Shown piece after piece: positions 1-6,563 of a stretch of 64,000 nt of DNA. The position numbers and the translations under genes are program-made. Under the pieces are notes generated by a model. It made no database searches, was not told the origin of the DNA, and saw only the letters and a list, made by a program, of their open reading frames with translations. Each line of letters opens with the position of its first letter. Positions within the stretch are counted from its first letter, which is position 1. The stretch is from Obesumbacterium proteus (GTDB lineage: Bacteria > Pseudomonadota > Gammaproteobacteria > Enterobacterales > Enterobacteriaceae), in the NCBI RefSeq assembly GCF_001586165.1, contig NZ_CP014608.1, forward strand, positions 3,720,001-3,784,000. The letters are read 5' to 3'.

Positions 1-1
1 A

Positions 2-1246
2 GTGCTTTCTTTGCACAGAGGCATGCGTCGAGTTCAAGCGCGCGCGGAAATCCTTCGCTGCTTAGAGCGAGTCGGGATCCGTTCGCCAGAAAAGCGCCTT
101 AACGATTATCCGCATCAGCTGTCCGGCGGCGAACGTCAGCGCATCATGATTGCGATGGCGATTTTAACCCGCCCTAAACTGCTGATTGCCGATGAACCCA
201 CCACCGCGCTGGATGTTTCCGTGCAGGCGCAAATTTTAGAGCTGCTGGCAGAGCTCAAGCAGGAGCTGAATATGGGGATGCTGTTTATCACCCATAACCT
301 CAACATTGTGAAGCGCTTAGCCGATCGCGTAGCCGTTATGCATGATGGCAACATTGTGGAAACCGGAGAATGCCAGTCGCTGTTTGCCGCTCCGCAGCAT
401 CCCTATACCAAACAATTGCTCGATGCGATTCCCTCTGGCGATCCCGTTGCGCTCCCGCAGCCAACGCAAACGCTGCTGGAAGTTAAAGATCTGAGCGTAA
501 AATTTCCTATTCGGAAAGGCATTCTGCGCCGCACGGTTGGCTATAACGCTATTGTTAATCAGCTTAATTTCACGCTGCGCCACGGGGAAAGCTTAGGCTT
601 AGTGGGTGAGTCAGGTTCAGGTAAAAGCACCACAGGGCTGGCGTTGTTACGCTTACTTCCCTCGCAGGGTGAGATTTGGTTTGAGGGCACGCCGCTGCAT
701 CAGCTGAATTTAAAACAGCTTCAGCCTTATCGCAGCCAGATCCAAGTGGTGTTCCAAGATCCCTATTCGGCGCTGAACCCGCGTTTAAACGTGCAGCAAA
801 TTATTGCCGAAGGGTTACAGGTTCATCAGAAACTCAGCGCGCAGGAACGGGAACAGCGCGTAATTAGCGCCATGACCGAAGTAGGCCTCGATCCTGAAAC
901 GCGCCATCGCTACCCTACCGAGTTTTCTGGCGGACAACGTCAGCGCATTGCCATTGCGCGCGCGCTTATTCTTGAGCCGCGTTTGCTGATACTGGATGAA
1001 CCCACCTCATCGTTAGACAGATCGGTGCAGGCGCAAATTTTAGCGCTGCTGAAAAAGCTTCAGCAACGCTATCAGCTCACCTATCTGTTCATCAGCCACG
1101 ATTTACAGGTCGTTCGCTCGCTGTGTCATCAGGTGATGGTGATGCGTAATGGAAAAGTGATTGAGCACGGAGATTGCGCTGAGGTCTTTGCTCGCCCCGC
1201 GCAAGATTACACTCGGCAGCTGCTAGCATTTGCAGACACGCCGTGA
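2..1246 (+). CDS. yejF: YejF, ATP-binding subunit of the Yej peptide ABC importer (5' end missing)
   Basis: This is the C-terminal 414 residues of a double ABC ATPase; the window edge cuts the first domain before its signature, so the GTG at position 2 is not a real start. The first half shows LSGGERQR and LLIADEPT (signature and Walker B). The second half has a complete ABC unit with GESGSGKST (Walker A), FSGGQRQR (signature), LLILDEPTS (Walker B) and an SHD switch histidine. Two fused ABC domains of this oligopeptide type are the hallmark of YejF, which powers the YejABEF importer (microcin C and peptide uptake in E. coli). The gene faces yejG, as in E. coli. YejA, B and E would lie to the left, outside the window. 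Confidence 0.93.
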   Translation: MLSLHRGMRRVQARAEILRCLERVGIRSPEKRLNDYPHQLSGGERQRIMIAMAILTRPKLLIADEPTTALDVSVQAQILELLAELKQELNMGMLFITHNLNIVKRLADRVAVMHDGNIVETGECQSLFAAPQHPYTKQLLDAIPSGDPVALPQPTQTLLEVKDLSVKFPIRKGILRRTVGYNAIVNQLNFTLRHGESLGLVGESGSGKSTTGLALLRLLPSQGEIWFEGTPLHQLNLKQLQPYRSQIQVVFQDPYSALNPRLNVQQIIAEGLQVHQKLSAQEREQRVISAMTEVGLDPETRHRYPTEFSGGQRQRIAIARALILEPRLLILDEPTSSLDRSVQAQILALLKKLQQRYQLTYLFISHDLQVVRSLCHQVMVMRNGKVIEHGDCAEVFARPAQDYTRQLLAFADTP

Positions 1247-1274
1247 CTGGAAAAATAGGCAAGTTGATTTAAAC

Positions 1275-1300
1275 ACCGGCAGCCTAATGGGCGTGCCGGT
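1275..1300. terminator. Hairpin between convergent yejF and yejG
   Basis: The 7-bp stem ACCGGCA/TGCCGGT (1275-1281 with 1294-1300) encloses a smaller GCC/GGC pairing. It sits between two convergent stop codons. Only a weak T-run follows on the plus strand, so the terminator role is inferred from position and structure. Confidence 0.45.
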
Positions 1301-1326
1301 ATTCTGCTCTAAGCGCCTTTCAACGA

Positions 1327-1722
1327 TCAGAACGGATACTGGGCGACAATCGGTTCAGCGATAGCTACACCGACGTTTTTTAGGCGACACATCGCCGCAC
1401 TTTCATCTTCAAGATGAACAAATAGACAAGGTTCACCGTCAAGCTCAACGACAGAGCAGTTTACCTGCATCTCTTGTAAAGACTGATTCAGACGTTTCAT
1501 GATTTGCCAAGCTGCTTCTCCCTCTTCACTCAGGAGCTTCAGGCCAATCAAACTATTATTATCAATAGCGTTATTATCGATAACAGTATTATTAACGTCC
1601 GTATTCTCAGCGCCAGTCGTTTTCGCCAAATAAATGGGTTCAACCTGCACACCGGTGAGCCCTGATGACCAGCGGTAGCTCTGAGGCAACCGGTGGACTA
1701 TCGAAAGCTGGAAACTATTCAC
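1327..1722 (-). CDS. yejG: YejG family protein, with an Asn-rich insertion
   Basis: The 131-aa protein starts with FQLSIVHRLPQSYRWSSG and ends with CRLKNVGVAIAEP...QYPF, closely following E. coli YejG (about 114 aa), and it faces yejF as in E. coli. The family is small and cytoplasmic; its biochemical role is not something I can state. The protein is longer than usual because of an insertion at about residues 35-56, rich in Asn, Asp, Val and Ile and built from near-repeats (NNTVIDNN, AIDNNS). The DNA there, about 1555-1615, has repeated TATTATTAT-like triplets and looks like replication-slippage expansion. The rest of the reading frame is intact. Confidence 0.88.
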   Translation of the reverse strand: MNSFQLSIVHRLPQSYRWSSGLTGVQVEPIYLAKTTGAENTDVNNTVIDNNAIDNNSLIGLKLLSEEGEAAWQIMKRLNQSLQEMQVNCSVVELDGEPCLFVHLEDESAAMCRLKNVGVAIAEPIVAQYPF

Positions 1723-2390
1723 ATTTTTACCCTGATTAAAAACTAACTACAATTTTTTCACAAAAAACTCACATCGTAAACCACAGATCGCACTATTTAG
1801 GCTATTTGATGACTTAATCGTCATTTTATTGTGGTTTTGTTTATTACATTTCGGTAACACCGAAGTAAAAACGACCGAAACAACGATCAATCTGGCGCTA
1901 CCCCATTTTTTCTTCAGAGATACCACGATGGGAGGAAGTTCTGCTGTTGCGGTTATATGTATACTTTTCTCTTTATTACCACAACCATTTTTGTTTCATT
2001 TTAATTACTTTGTCGTATTTTTCAATTTACATAAGAAATACAATAATTCCCTGAATCTCGATCAAAGAAATTAGCTAATCATTTGTTTTAAAACAATATT
2101 AGTTGATAGGTAAATAATTAATAGTTTTAATGTTTTCTTTGTTTTTAAGGGTTTCTATCTGTTTTGGTAAAAAATACTGTTAACGAAATGAAAAACCCAC
2201 CACAAAATCACACGAAAAATATAGTTAGCATGGTTATGTTTTCATGGGGATTTATAATTTAGGAAAGCGTTTGCTTTAATTTGTATGACAGGTGTTTGCG
2301 AGGATGAATATTAATGGGAAAACATGTAGTAATGCCGTTCGCTGCTCTGCTAGGCAAACCAAACGGCAGTAAATAAAGGCGGCGACAGGG
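1723..2390. other. AT-rich intergenic region, no gene recognised
   Basis: This stretch of 668 bases lies upstream of yejG (minus strand) and downstream of the DUF3828-like gene (minus strand). It is strongly AT-rich. An 81-codon open frame at 1829-2074 has no recognisable protein character and no good ribosome-binding site. The yejG promoter must lie in the left part. I see no RNA gene or mobile element here. Confidence 0.5.
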
Positions 2391-2843
2391 TTACTTGAGA
2401 TTTTCGTTTGGCACGATAGCCTGCTGCGCTACCGACTGGATTTTCCACTTCCCTTTCTCCTTCACCATACAGTCAATGACCGTGTGGGACATATCTTTCC
2501 CATAAGCAACGTATACATTCAGGCAAACCGGATCGAGATCGGAAGAAACCACGGTGACATTTTTCGACCAGTCAGCCCCAATGTCTTGTGAACGAGTAAA
2601 AAAGTCGGCGTCATAGAATTCATCATCGCTATTCACTGCCTTATGCAGCTTTTCCAACGTCTCTGCGGTTACGTATTCATTCATTTCTGGACTACCACTC
2701 ACTAGCAGCGGATAGACATCTTTTTCAACCTGTTGCAGATACCATGTATTGAATTCTAGAGCCACCTTTGTGGCGTTGTTAATATCGCTGACAGCAATGG
2801 CAGGTGAAGAAATAAAAAATAGTAATATCAATACTCTAATCAT
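2391..2843 (-). CDS. Secreted DUF3828-like protein
   Basis: The 150-aa protein begins with a hydrophobic signal peptide (MIRVLILLFFISSPAIA, cleavage expected after about residue 17-20), so it should be periplasmic or lipid-free secreted. The mature part has FNTWYLQQV near its start, a DxDPVCLNVYVAYG segment and a final KWKIQSVAQQ strand. This layout recalls the DUF3828 family of small envelope proteins, some of which serve as immunity proteins for type VI effectors; that assignment is from memory of the family pattern and is moderate. I chose the ATG at 2843 because AGGG lies about 9 nt upstream; an in-frame ATG at 2852 would overlap that site. Gene neighbours are accessory (CRISPR remnant, phage-like leader), which suggests acquired DNA. 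Confidence 0.6.
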   Translation of the reverse strand: MIRVLILLFFISSPAIAVSDINNATKVALEFNTWYLQQVEKDVYPLLVSGSPEMNEYVTAETLEKLHKAVNSDDEFYDADFFTRSQDIGADWSKNVTVVSSDLDPVCLNVYVAYGKDMSHTVIDCMVKEKGKWKIQSVAQQAIVPNENLK

Positions 2844-2920
2844 CTTATCCATCCCTGTGAGTTTTAAATTCCGATTTTATATTCCAGAGTTTTGTCCCTA
2901 AAGCACGCCCCCACACAGAA

Positions 2921-3008
2921 TTTCTAGACTGCCTGTACGGCAGTGAACGGATTAGCGCTAAAGAATAAAGATTTGTTATTTTTCTAAGCGGCCTGCACAG
3001 CAGTGAAC
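2921..3008 (-). CRISPR. Orphan type I-F CRISPR mini-array: two repeats, one 32-bp spacer
   Basis: Two 28-bp repeats lie at 2921-2948 and 2981-3008, separated by exactly 32 bp (2949-2980), giving the 60-bp period of type I-F arrays. Read on the minus strand both start GTTCACTGC and end TAGAAA, with a central palindrome (CTGCCGTACAGGCAG in the 2921 copy). Against the enterobacterial I-F consensus as I remember it, the 2921 copy has two changes and the 2981 copy three. No further repeat appears at the 60-bp register on either side, and no cas gene is in the window. The array is therefore a remnant or a stand-alone mini-array; the strand was assigned from the usual direction of the I-F repeat. 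Confidence 0.85.
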
Positions 3009-3309
3009 TGTAGAATATTCGTATAAAGATGCGAATAATCAGATCCATAACTCATTTTTCACTGCATAACCCTTCTTTATGTTCTCAATGAACACTTATA
3101 TAAAATCAATAGGTTATAGGTGGTCGAAAAAAATTATTGGCTGGAAAATAAAGTTTTTTGCATTTTACCCCCCCCCTCATTCCGAGAAGTTGATTCCATA
3201 TCTAACAGTAACTCACTGTAAATGCATCCAGCCCGTTTCATTGTTGAAATCACGAGCATATAGTTTTCTGGCTACGGAAAAATCCGTAGTCGGATTAGCG
3301 TTCCGCAAT

Positions 3310-3490
3310 ACATCTCTCGACAGCACTATGCCATAATGCTGTGCGCTTAGACTCACCCCAACAATGGTGGCTCAGGCAGGGGCTTCGCAAGAAGCACTGA
3401 TTTCGAGAGTATCGGTGACGCTAACCCTATCTGAGCTACCACCCGAGTTTAGCGTCTCAGTGGTAGTCATTAATTAAGTCACTCTCGAGG
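3310..3490 (+). ncRNA. Structured leader resembling phage P4/P1 C4-type immunity RNA
   Basis: The leader of the gene at 3497 is dense in pairings. A hairpin with a GCAA tetraloop lies at 3382-3395 and a second at 3396-3416 whose loop (3403-3410, TCGAGAGT) is perfectly complementary to 3481-3488, directly at the GAGG ribosome-binding site (3487-3490). Also complementary are 3417-3424 with 3449-3456, 3436-3442 with 3460-3466, and 3366-3376 with 3431-3443; the last two are mutually exclusive. A 37-codon frame runs through the structure. P4, P1 and P22 immunity works by just such short RNA segments that pair with the translation start region downstream, and the encoded peptide resembles Icd/Ash-like leaders. 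Pairings are seen; the C4-type identity is inference. Ends are approximate. Confidence 0.5.
3364..3477 (+). CDS. 37-aa Icd/Ash-like leader peptide inside the structured leader
   Basis: An ATG at 3364 opens a 37-codon frame ending with TAA at 3475-3477. The peptide starts MVAQAGASQEAL and ends in SVSVVVIN. The MVAxAGASQEA beginning recurs, to my recollection, in small enterobacterial prophage proteins annotated as host cell division inhibitor Icd-like or Ash family, which are read from the same DNA as C4-type RNAs. Because the DNA is constrained by RNA structure, the frame could be a by-product. No strong ribosome-binding site is visible. The stop lies 19 nt before the start of the next gene, so translation here could open the downstream start. 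Confidence 0.4.
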   Translation: MVAQAGASQEALISRVSVTLTLSELPPEFSVSVVVIN

Positions 3491-3496
3491 TTTAAA

Positions 3497-3820
3497 ATGA
3501 CTCAATCTATTTATGATGCAATACACCAAGACGACTCAATCACCATTTTTCGCGCTCTGATTGCCGATCTCCGTTTTGATAATTTGAGTGACACCCAGCT
3601 TTGCGATCTCAGTGGCGTTGCCGCAGAGTCTGCTGAAGGCTTGTGTCAGGGATTATCGTATTTAGGAGAGCCGCTAGAGAATGGCGTTCAAATTCCGCAG
3701 GAGAGTTTGGTACAGGTGAGCGCTTGGCTGAAAGCATCAGCCCATCTGATCCCTGCCTTGCTGGCGCTCTGTGAGCAGGCAAATACACGCTTATTGAATA
3801 TGCAAAATAAAGCAGTGTGA
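3497..3820 (+). CDS. Unknown 107-aa protein downstream of the C4-like leader
   Basis: I do not recognise this gene. The 107-aa product is soluble and helix-rich, with no signal peptide or membrane segment. The N-terminal part contains IFRALIADLRFDNLSDTQLCDLSGVAAESAEGL, and the C-terminal part is a predicted amphipathic helix (LKASAHLIPALLALCEQANTR shape). The AESAEG context could suit a small helical DNA-binding or antitoxin fold, but I see no clear helix-turn-helix. The start is the ATG at 3497 with GAGG 6 nt upstream, a site complementary to the loop at 3403-3410, so translation may be controlled by the leader. It is followed directly by a 15-bp tandem repeat and faces bcr. Confidence 0.6.
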   Translation: MTQSIYDAIHQDDSITIFRALIADLRFDNLSDTQLCDLSGVAAESAEGLCQGLSYLGEPLENGVQIPQESLVQVSAWLKASAHLIPALLALCEQANTRLLNMQNKAV

Positions 3821-3822
3821 TT

Positions 3823-3882
3823 GTTGATGCGGTTACTGTTAGTGCGGTGACTGTTGGTGCGGTGACTGTGCGCACAGTGATT
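3823..3882. repeat. Four imperfect 15-bp tandem repeats
   Basis: Units of 15 bp start at 3823, 3838, 3853 and 3868. The second and third (GTTAGTGCGGTGACT, GTTGGTGCGGTGACT) differ at one position, and the outer ones are more diverged. The array begins three bases after the stop codon of the 107-aa gene. Confidence 0.75.
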
Positions 3883-3891
3883 GCTAATGCC

Positions 3892-3920
3892 CTCCCCGCC
3901 TGTTTCTATCAGCGGGGGAG
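3892..3920. terminator. GC-rich hairpin between convergent genes
   Basis: CTCCCCGC at 3892-3899 pairs with GCGGGGGAG at 3912-3920 around a 12-nt loop (one bulged G). It lies between the stop codons of the 107-aa gene and bcr. No clear T-run follows on either strand, so termination is inferred. Confidence 0.4.
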
Positions 3921-3929
3921 CCAAAGCGC

Positions 3930-5141
3930 TTAGGCAGGATCGATACGGTTGCTGGCCTTAGAAGGTCTAGAGGCATACAGGAACAGCATCATAGCAGCAA
4001 AGATACACAGGAACATGGAGCTCACCATCGGCCATTCGCTTCGTGCAGAAGCAAGCGCCAGCAGCGTTCCCACTACGGCACCAAGGCTAAAGCGCAGCGT
4101 TCCTGCCAGCGAGGATGCGGTTCCTGCCATATGAGGGAAATCGTCCAAGATGACTGCCATCGCGTTAGATGTGATCATTGCGATACAGCCAACATAGGCG
4201 GCGACGCCAATCACCAGCGACCAAAAACCTAAGTCCAGCATGGCGGTAATGATCAACCAGATGCCCATCACGAACTGCACCAGCAGACCAAAACGCAGCA
4301 TGTTGATCGCGCCAAAACGACGCACGTTGCGGCTATTAATCAGCGTCATAATGAACAAGAAAACGATGTTTAGCGCAAAGTAATAGCCAAAATGCTGCGG
4401 AGATACGCCGTTCAGATCGATATAAACAAATGGCCCCGCGCTGAGGAACGAGAACATCCCTGCAAAAGAGAAGCCACTGGCTAACATGTAGCACAGCACG
4501 CGTTTATGACGGAACAGCGAGGCAAAATTTCCCAGCGTTGTGCGTAAGCGAAACTTTTGTCGTTTCTCTTTGGGCAACGTTTCTTTGATGAAAAACGCCA
4601 CCAGCACGGTGCCCAACAGCGCCGCACCCGCCATCGCCCAGAAAATCGCATGCCAGCTAAACCAAATCAGCAGCGCCCCACCCATGATAGGTGCAAGCAG
4701 CGGCGCAATGGTCATTACCAGCACCACAAACGACATCATGCGGGCAAAATCATCCTTGGTAAACATGTCACGCATCAGCGCGTTAATTACCACACTGGCG
4801 GCCGCAGCGGCTAAGCCGTGGATCAAACGCATCACAATCAGCTGATCGACCGACTGCGCCATCGCACACGCAGCGCCCGCCAAGGCGAAGAACAACGTGC
4901 CATACATAATGACCGGTTTACGCCCAATGCTGTCGGCCATTGGGCCATAAAGCATTTGTCCAAATGCAAAGCCCAGAGTGTAGGCGCTGAGCGTCATCTG
5001 TACATCACCACTCGGCACACCAAATTGTTCGGCAATCACCGGCATACTCGGCAAATACATGTCGATTGCCAGCGGCATCAACATTGATAACAAACCGAGG
5101 ATCAGGATCAACCCAAGATGGGAACTACGGGGTGTCTGCAC
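3930..5141 (-). CDS. bcr: Bcr/CflA family multidrug efflux transporter
   Basis: The 403-aa MFS transporter follows E. coli Bcr (396 aa) along its whole length. It has 12 predicted membrane helices. The early motif IDMYLPSMPVIAEQFG, the motif-A loop GPMADSIGRKPV after helix 2, and RLIHGLAAAAASVVINALMRD in helix 4 are diagnostic. Bcr exports bicyclomycin, sulfonamides and some dipeptides, using the proton gradient at the inner membrane. The gene lies in the same direction as rsuA, as in E. coli, with a palindromic repeat between them. The start ATG at 5141 has an AAGGAAG-type ribosome-binding site just upstream (on the minus strand). Confidence 0.93.
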   Translation of the reverse strand: MQTPRSSHLGLILILGLLSMLMPLAIDMYLPSMPVIAEQFGVPSGDVQMTLSAYTLGFAFGQMLYGPMADSIGRKPVIMYGTLFFALAGAACAMAQSVDQLIVMRLIHGLAAAAASVVINALMRDMFTKDDFARMMSFVVLVMTIAPLLAPIMGGALLIWFSWHAIFWAMAGAALLGTVLVAFFIKETLPKEKRQKFRLRTTLGNFASLFRHKRVLCYMLASGFSFAGMFSFLSAGPFVYIDLNGVSPQHFGYYFALNIVFLFIMTLINSRNVRRFGAINMLRFGLLVQFVMGIWLIITAMLDLGFWSLVIGVAAYVGCIAMITSNAMAVILDDFPHMAGTASSLAGTLRFSLGAVVGTLLALASARSEWPMVSSMFLCIFAAMMLFLYASRPSKASNRIDPA

Positions 5142-5171
5142 GCAGCATCTTCCTTTTTAATAAATAATTTA

Positions 5172-5249
5172 TACCCAAAATAGTTAGCGTTGCGTCACGG
5201 CGGCCAACGTGTGCCGCCAACACAGAAGCAACGTTAAGTATGACGGGTA
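5172..5249. repeat. Short palindromic intergenic repeat, copy 1 of 3
   Basis: This 78-bp palindrome begins TACCCAAAATAGTTAGCG and ends with the inverted AACGTTAAGTATGACGGGTA. Related sequences lie at 41453-41517 and 63336-63372. It resembles a widely scattered enterobacterial intergenic repeat that begins TACCCAAAATAATTCGAG. Here it fills the rsuA-bcr gap and ends one base from the rsuA stop codon, so it may also act as a transcript-end hairpin. Confidence 0.65.
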
Positions 5250-5250
5250 A

Positions 5251-5973
5251 TTAATCTTTCGCTAACAGTTCAGCAGGCAAACCTACGCTGGCGATCTCTT
5301 CCTCGGTCAGAGGACGATATTCACCCGGTTCTAAATCTTCATCCAACACGATGTCGCCGATACGCTCACGGTGCAGTTCCACCACGCGATTACCCACTGC
5401 GGCAAACATACGTTTTACCTGATGATAGCGGCCTTCGCTGATCGTCAAACGCACCACGTTGGCATCTAGCTGCTCAAGCGTTGCAGGCTTGGTGAGATCT
5501 TTTTCGCCGTGCAGCTGCACGCCCTGAGCAAACTGCTCAGCGGTATCATCGGCCAGCGGATGTTCCAGCGTCACTAAATAGGTTTTATCGCACTGATGTC
5601 TTGGCGATGTAATCCGGTGCGACCACTGGCCATCATCGGTCAGCAGCACCAGACCCGTGGTGTCCAGATCCAAACGCCCTGCCGCATGCAGTTTCTCTGC
5701 CAACGGTTCTTCGATGAAGTAAAGGATCGTTGAGTGATCGGGATCGTCAGTGGAGCACACATAGCCCTCAGGCTTATGCAGCATGAAATAACGCGGACCG
5801 TGGATCTGTTCCAGCACCTGACCATCAAAGGCCACTTCTTGTTCTGGGGTGAGCTTGTGAGCACCGCTTTTTACAACTTCGCCGTCTACGGTGACGCGTT
5901 TAGCACGCAGTTCTCGGGCGATCAGCGCACGGCTGATACCTAACTGCTGAGATAAAAACTTGTCCAGTCGCAT
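5251..5973 (-). CDS. rsuA: 16S rRNA pseudouridine-516 synthase RsuA
   Basis: The 240-aa protein has an N-terminal S4-type RNA-binding domain (MRLDKFLSQQLGISRALIARELRAKRVTVDGE, residues 1-60) followed by the RsuA/RluB catalytic domain. The catalytic Asp lies in the motif AGRLDLDTTGLVLLTDDG, at about residue 103. The C-terminal YHQVKRMFAAVGNRVVELHRE motif is typical of the family. It isomerises U516 of 16S rRNA to pseudouridine during small-subunit assembly. The length is slightly above the E. coli enzyme (231 aa) because of a short C-terminal tail. Confidence 0.95.
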   Translation of the reverse strand: MRLDKFLSQQLGISRALIARELRAKRVTVDGEVVKSGAHKLTPEQEVAFDGQVLEQIHGPRYFMLHKPEGYVCSTDDPDHSTILYFIEEPLAEKLHAAGRLDLDTTGLVLLTDDGQWSHRITSPRHQCDKTYLVTLEHPLADDTAEQFAQGVQLHGEKDLTKPATLEQLDANVVRLTISEGRYHQVKRMFAAVGNRVVELHRERIGDIVLDEDLEPGEYRPLTEEEIASVGLPAELLAKD

Positions 5974-6015
5974 GGAACCTGCTTTGTATTTCTATAAGAA
6001 TCGGAGGGTTTCATT

Positions 6016-6102
6016 ATGCGCACGCAGTATGACTGTCTGAATAAAAGACGGCCTAAATATGCGGGCATCGTTTGGAAACCAAAGAAGAACCGCGGATTAT
6101 AG
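6016..6102 (+). CDS. Possible 28-aa basic peptide upstream of yecH
   Basis: The ATG at 6016 is preceded by a strong ribosome-binding site (GGAGGG, 8 nt upstream). A 28-codon frame runs to TAG at 6100-6102. The peptide is very basic (KRRPKYAGIVWKPKKNRGL at its end) with one Cys. It lies divergently from rsuA, 199 nt before yecH. The same DNA must also hold the rsuA promoter, so the frame may be chance. I know no named homologue. Confidence 0.3.
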   Translation: MRTQYDCLNKRRPKYAGIVWKPKKNRGL

Positions 6103-6301
6103 CGACTCTTCACCCTCACGCCTATCTTAAGCGTCGTTTAATTCAACCTATTCGGTTCAAAGCTCAAATGTGATTGTCTGCTTAGCAAATGTTTTGCTTG
6201 GCGATAACGTAATCTACCGGCTGAATTGTCAAACGGCGCTCCACAGCGTCATGCTGTATAATAGCGTCCTTCATTGAACATAAATCACAGGAATTACTCC
6301 G

Positions 6302-6541
6302 ATGTCATCTATTCACGGTCATGAAGTTTTAAACATGATGATTGAATCCGGCGAACAATTTTCAACCGAAAGCCTGGTTGCCACCATCGAGCAACGTTTT
6401 GGCGCTGATGCCCGTTTTCATACCTGCTCACAGCAGGACTTAACGGCCGCTCAGTTGGTGGATTTCTTGGCATCCCGCGGCAAGTTCATTCCTAGCGACA
6501 ACGGTTTCAATACCCACAGCAGCAAAATCTGCCAGCACTGA
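6302..6541 (+). CDS. yecH: YecH family metal-binding protein
   Basis: The 79-aa protein has the same length as E. coli YecH and starts identically (MSSIHGHEVLNMMIESGEQ). The family's conserved His/Cys residues are present: HGH near the N-terminus, RFHTCS in the middle, and a C-terminal SKICQH. It is a small soluble protein thought to bind metal; its cellular role is not established. In E. coli yecH sits elsewhere (near tyrP/ftnA), so its position 22 nt upstream of radD is a local rearrangement. A clear AGGA ribosome-binding site lies ahead of the ATG. The short spacing suggests it may be co-transcribed with radD. Confidence 0.88.
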   Translation: MSSIHGHEVLNMMIESGEQFSTESLVATIEQRFGADARFHTCSQQDLTAAQLVDFLASRGKFIPSDNGFNTHSSKICQH

Positions 6542-6563
6542 TTATCTTGTTGATGACATATTA

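Noticed and set aside
1829..2074. 81-codon plus-strand frame upstream of the DUF3828-like gene
   Set aside because: Low-complexity AT-rich sequence with no ribosome-binding site and no recognisable domain.
2262..2280. PurR/LacI-type operator (AAAGCGTTTGCTTT)
   Set aside because: Only one half-site fits the consensus and the nearest start is far away.
2845..3048. 67-codon minus-strand frame that spans the CRISPR repeats
   Set aside because: It is explained by the two 28-bp repeats and the spacer, and it overlaps the start of the secreted protein gene.
3079..3336. 85-codon frame before the C4-like leader
   Set aside because: No protein character; contains a run of eight C and AT-rich DNA, and no good start signal.
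3364..3450. Possible tRNA on the minus strand (GGTGGTAGCTCAG looks like a D-arm)
   Set aside because: No acceptor stem, anticodon arm or T-arm can be built; the pairing fits the C4-like fold better.
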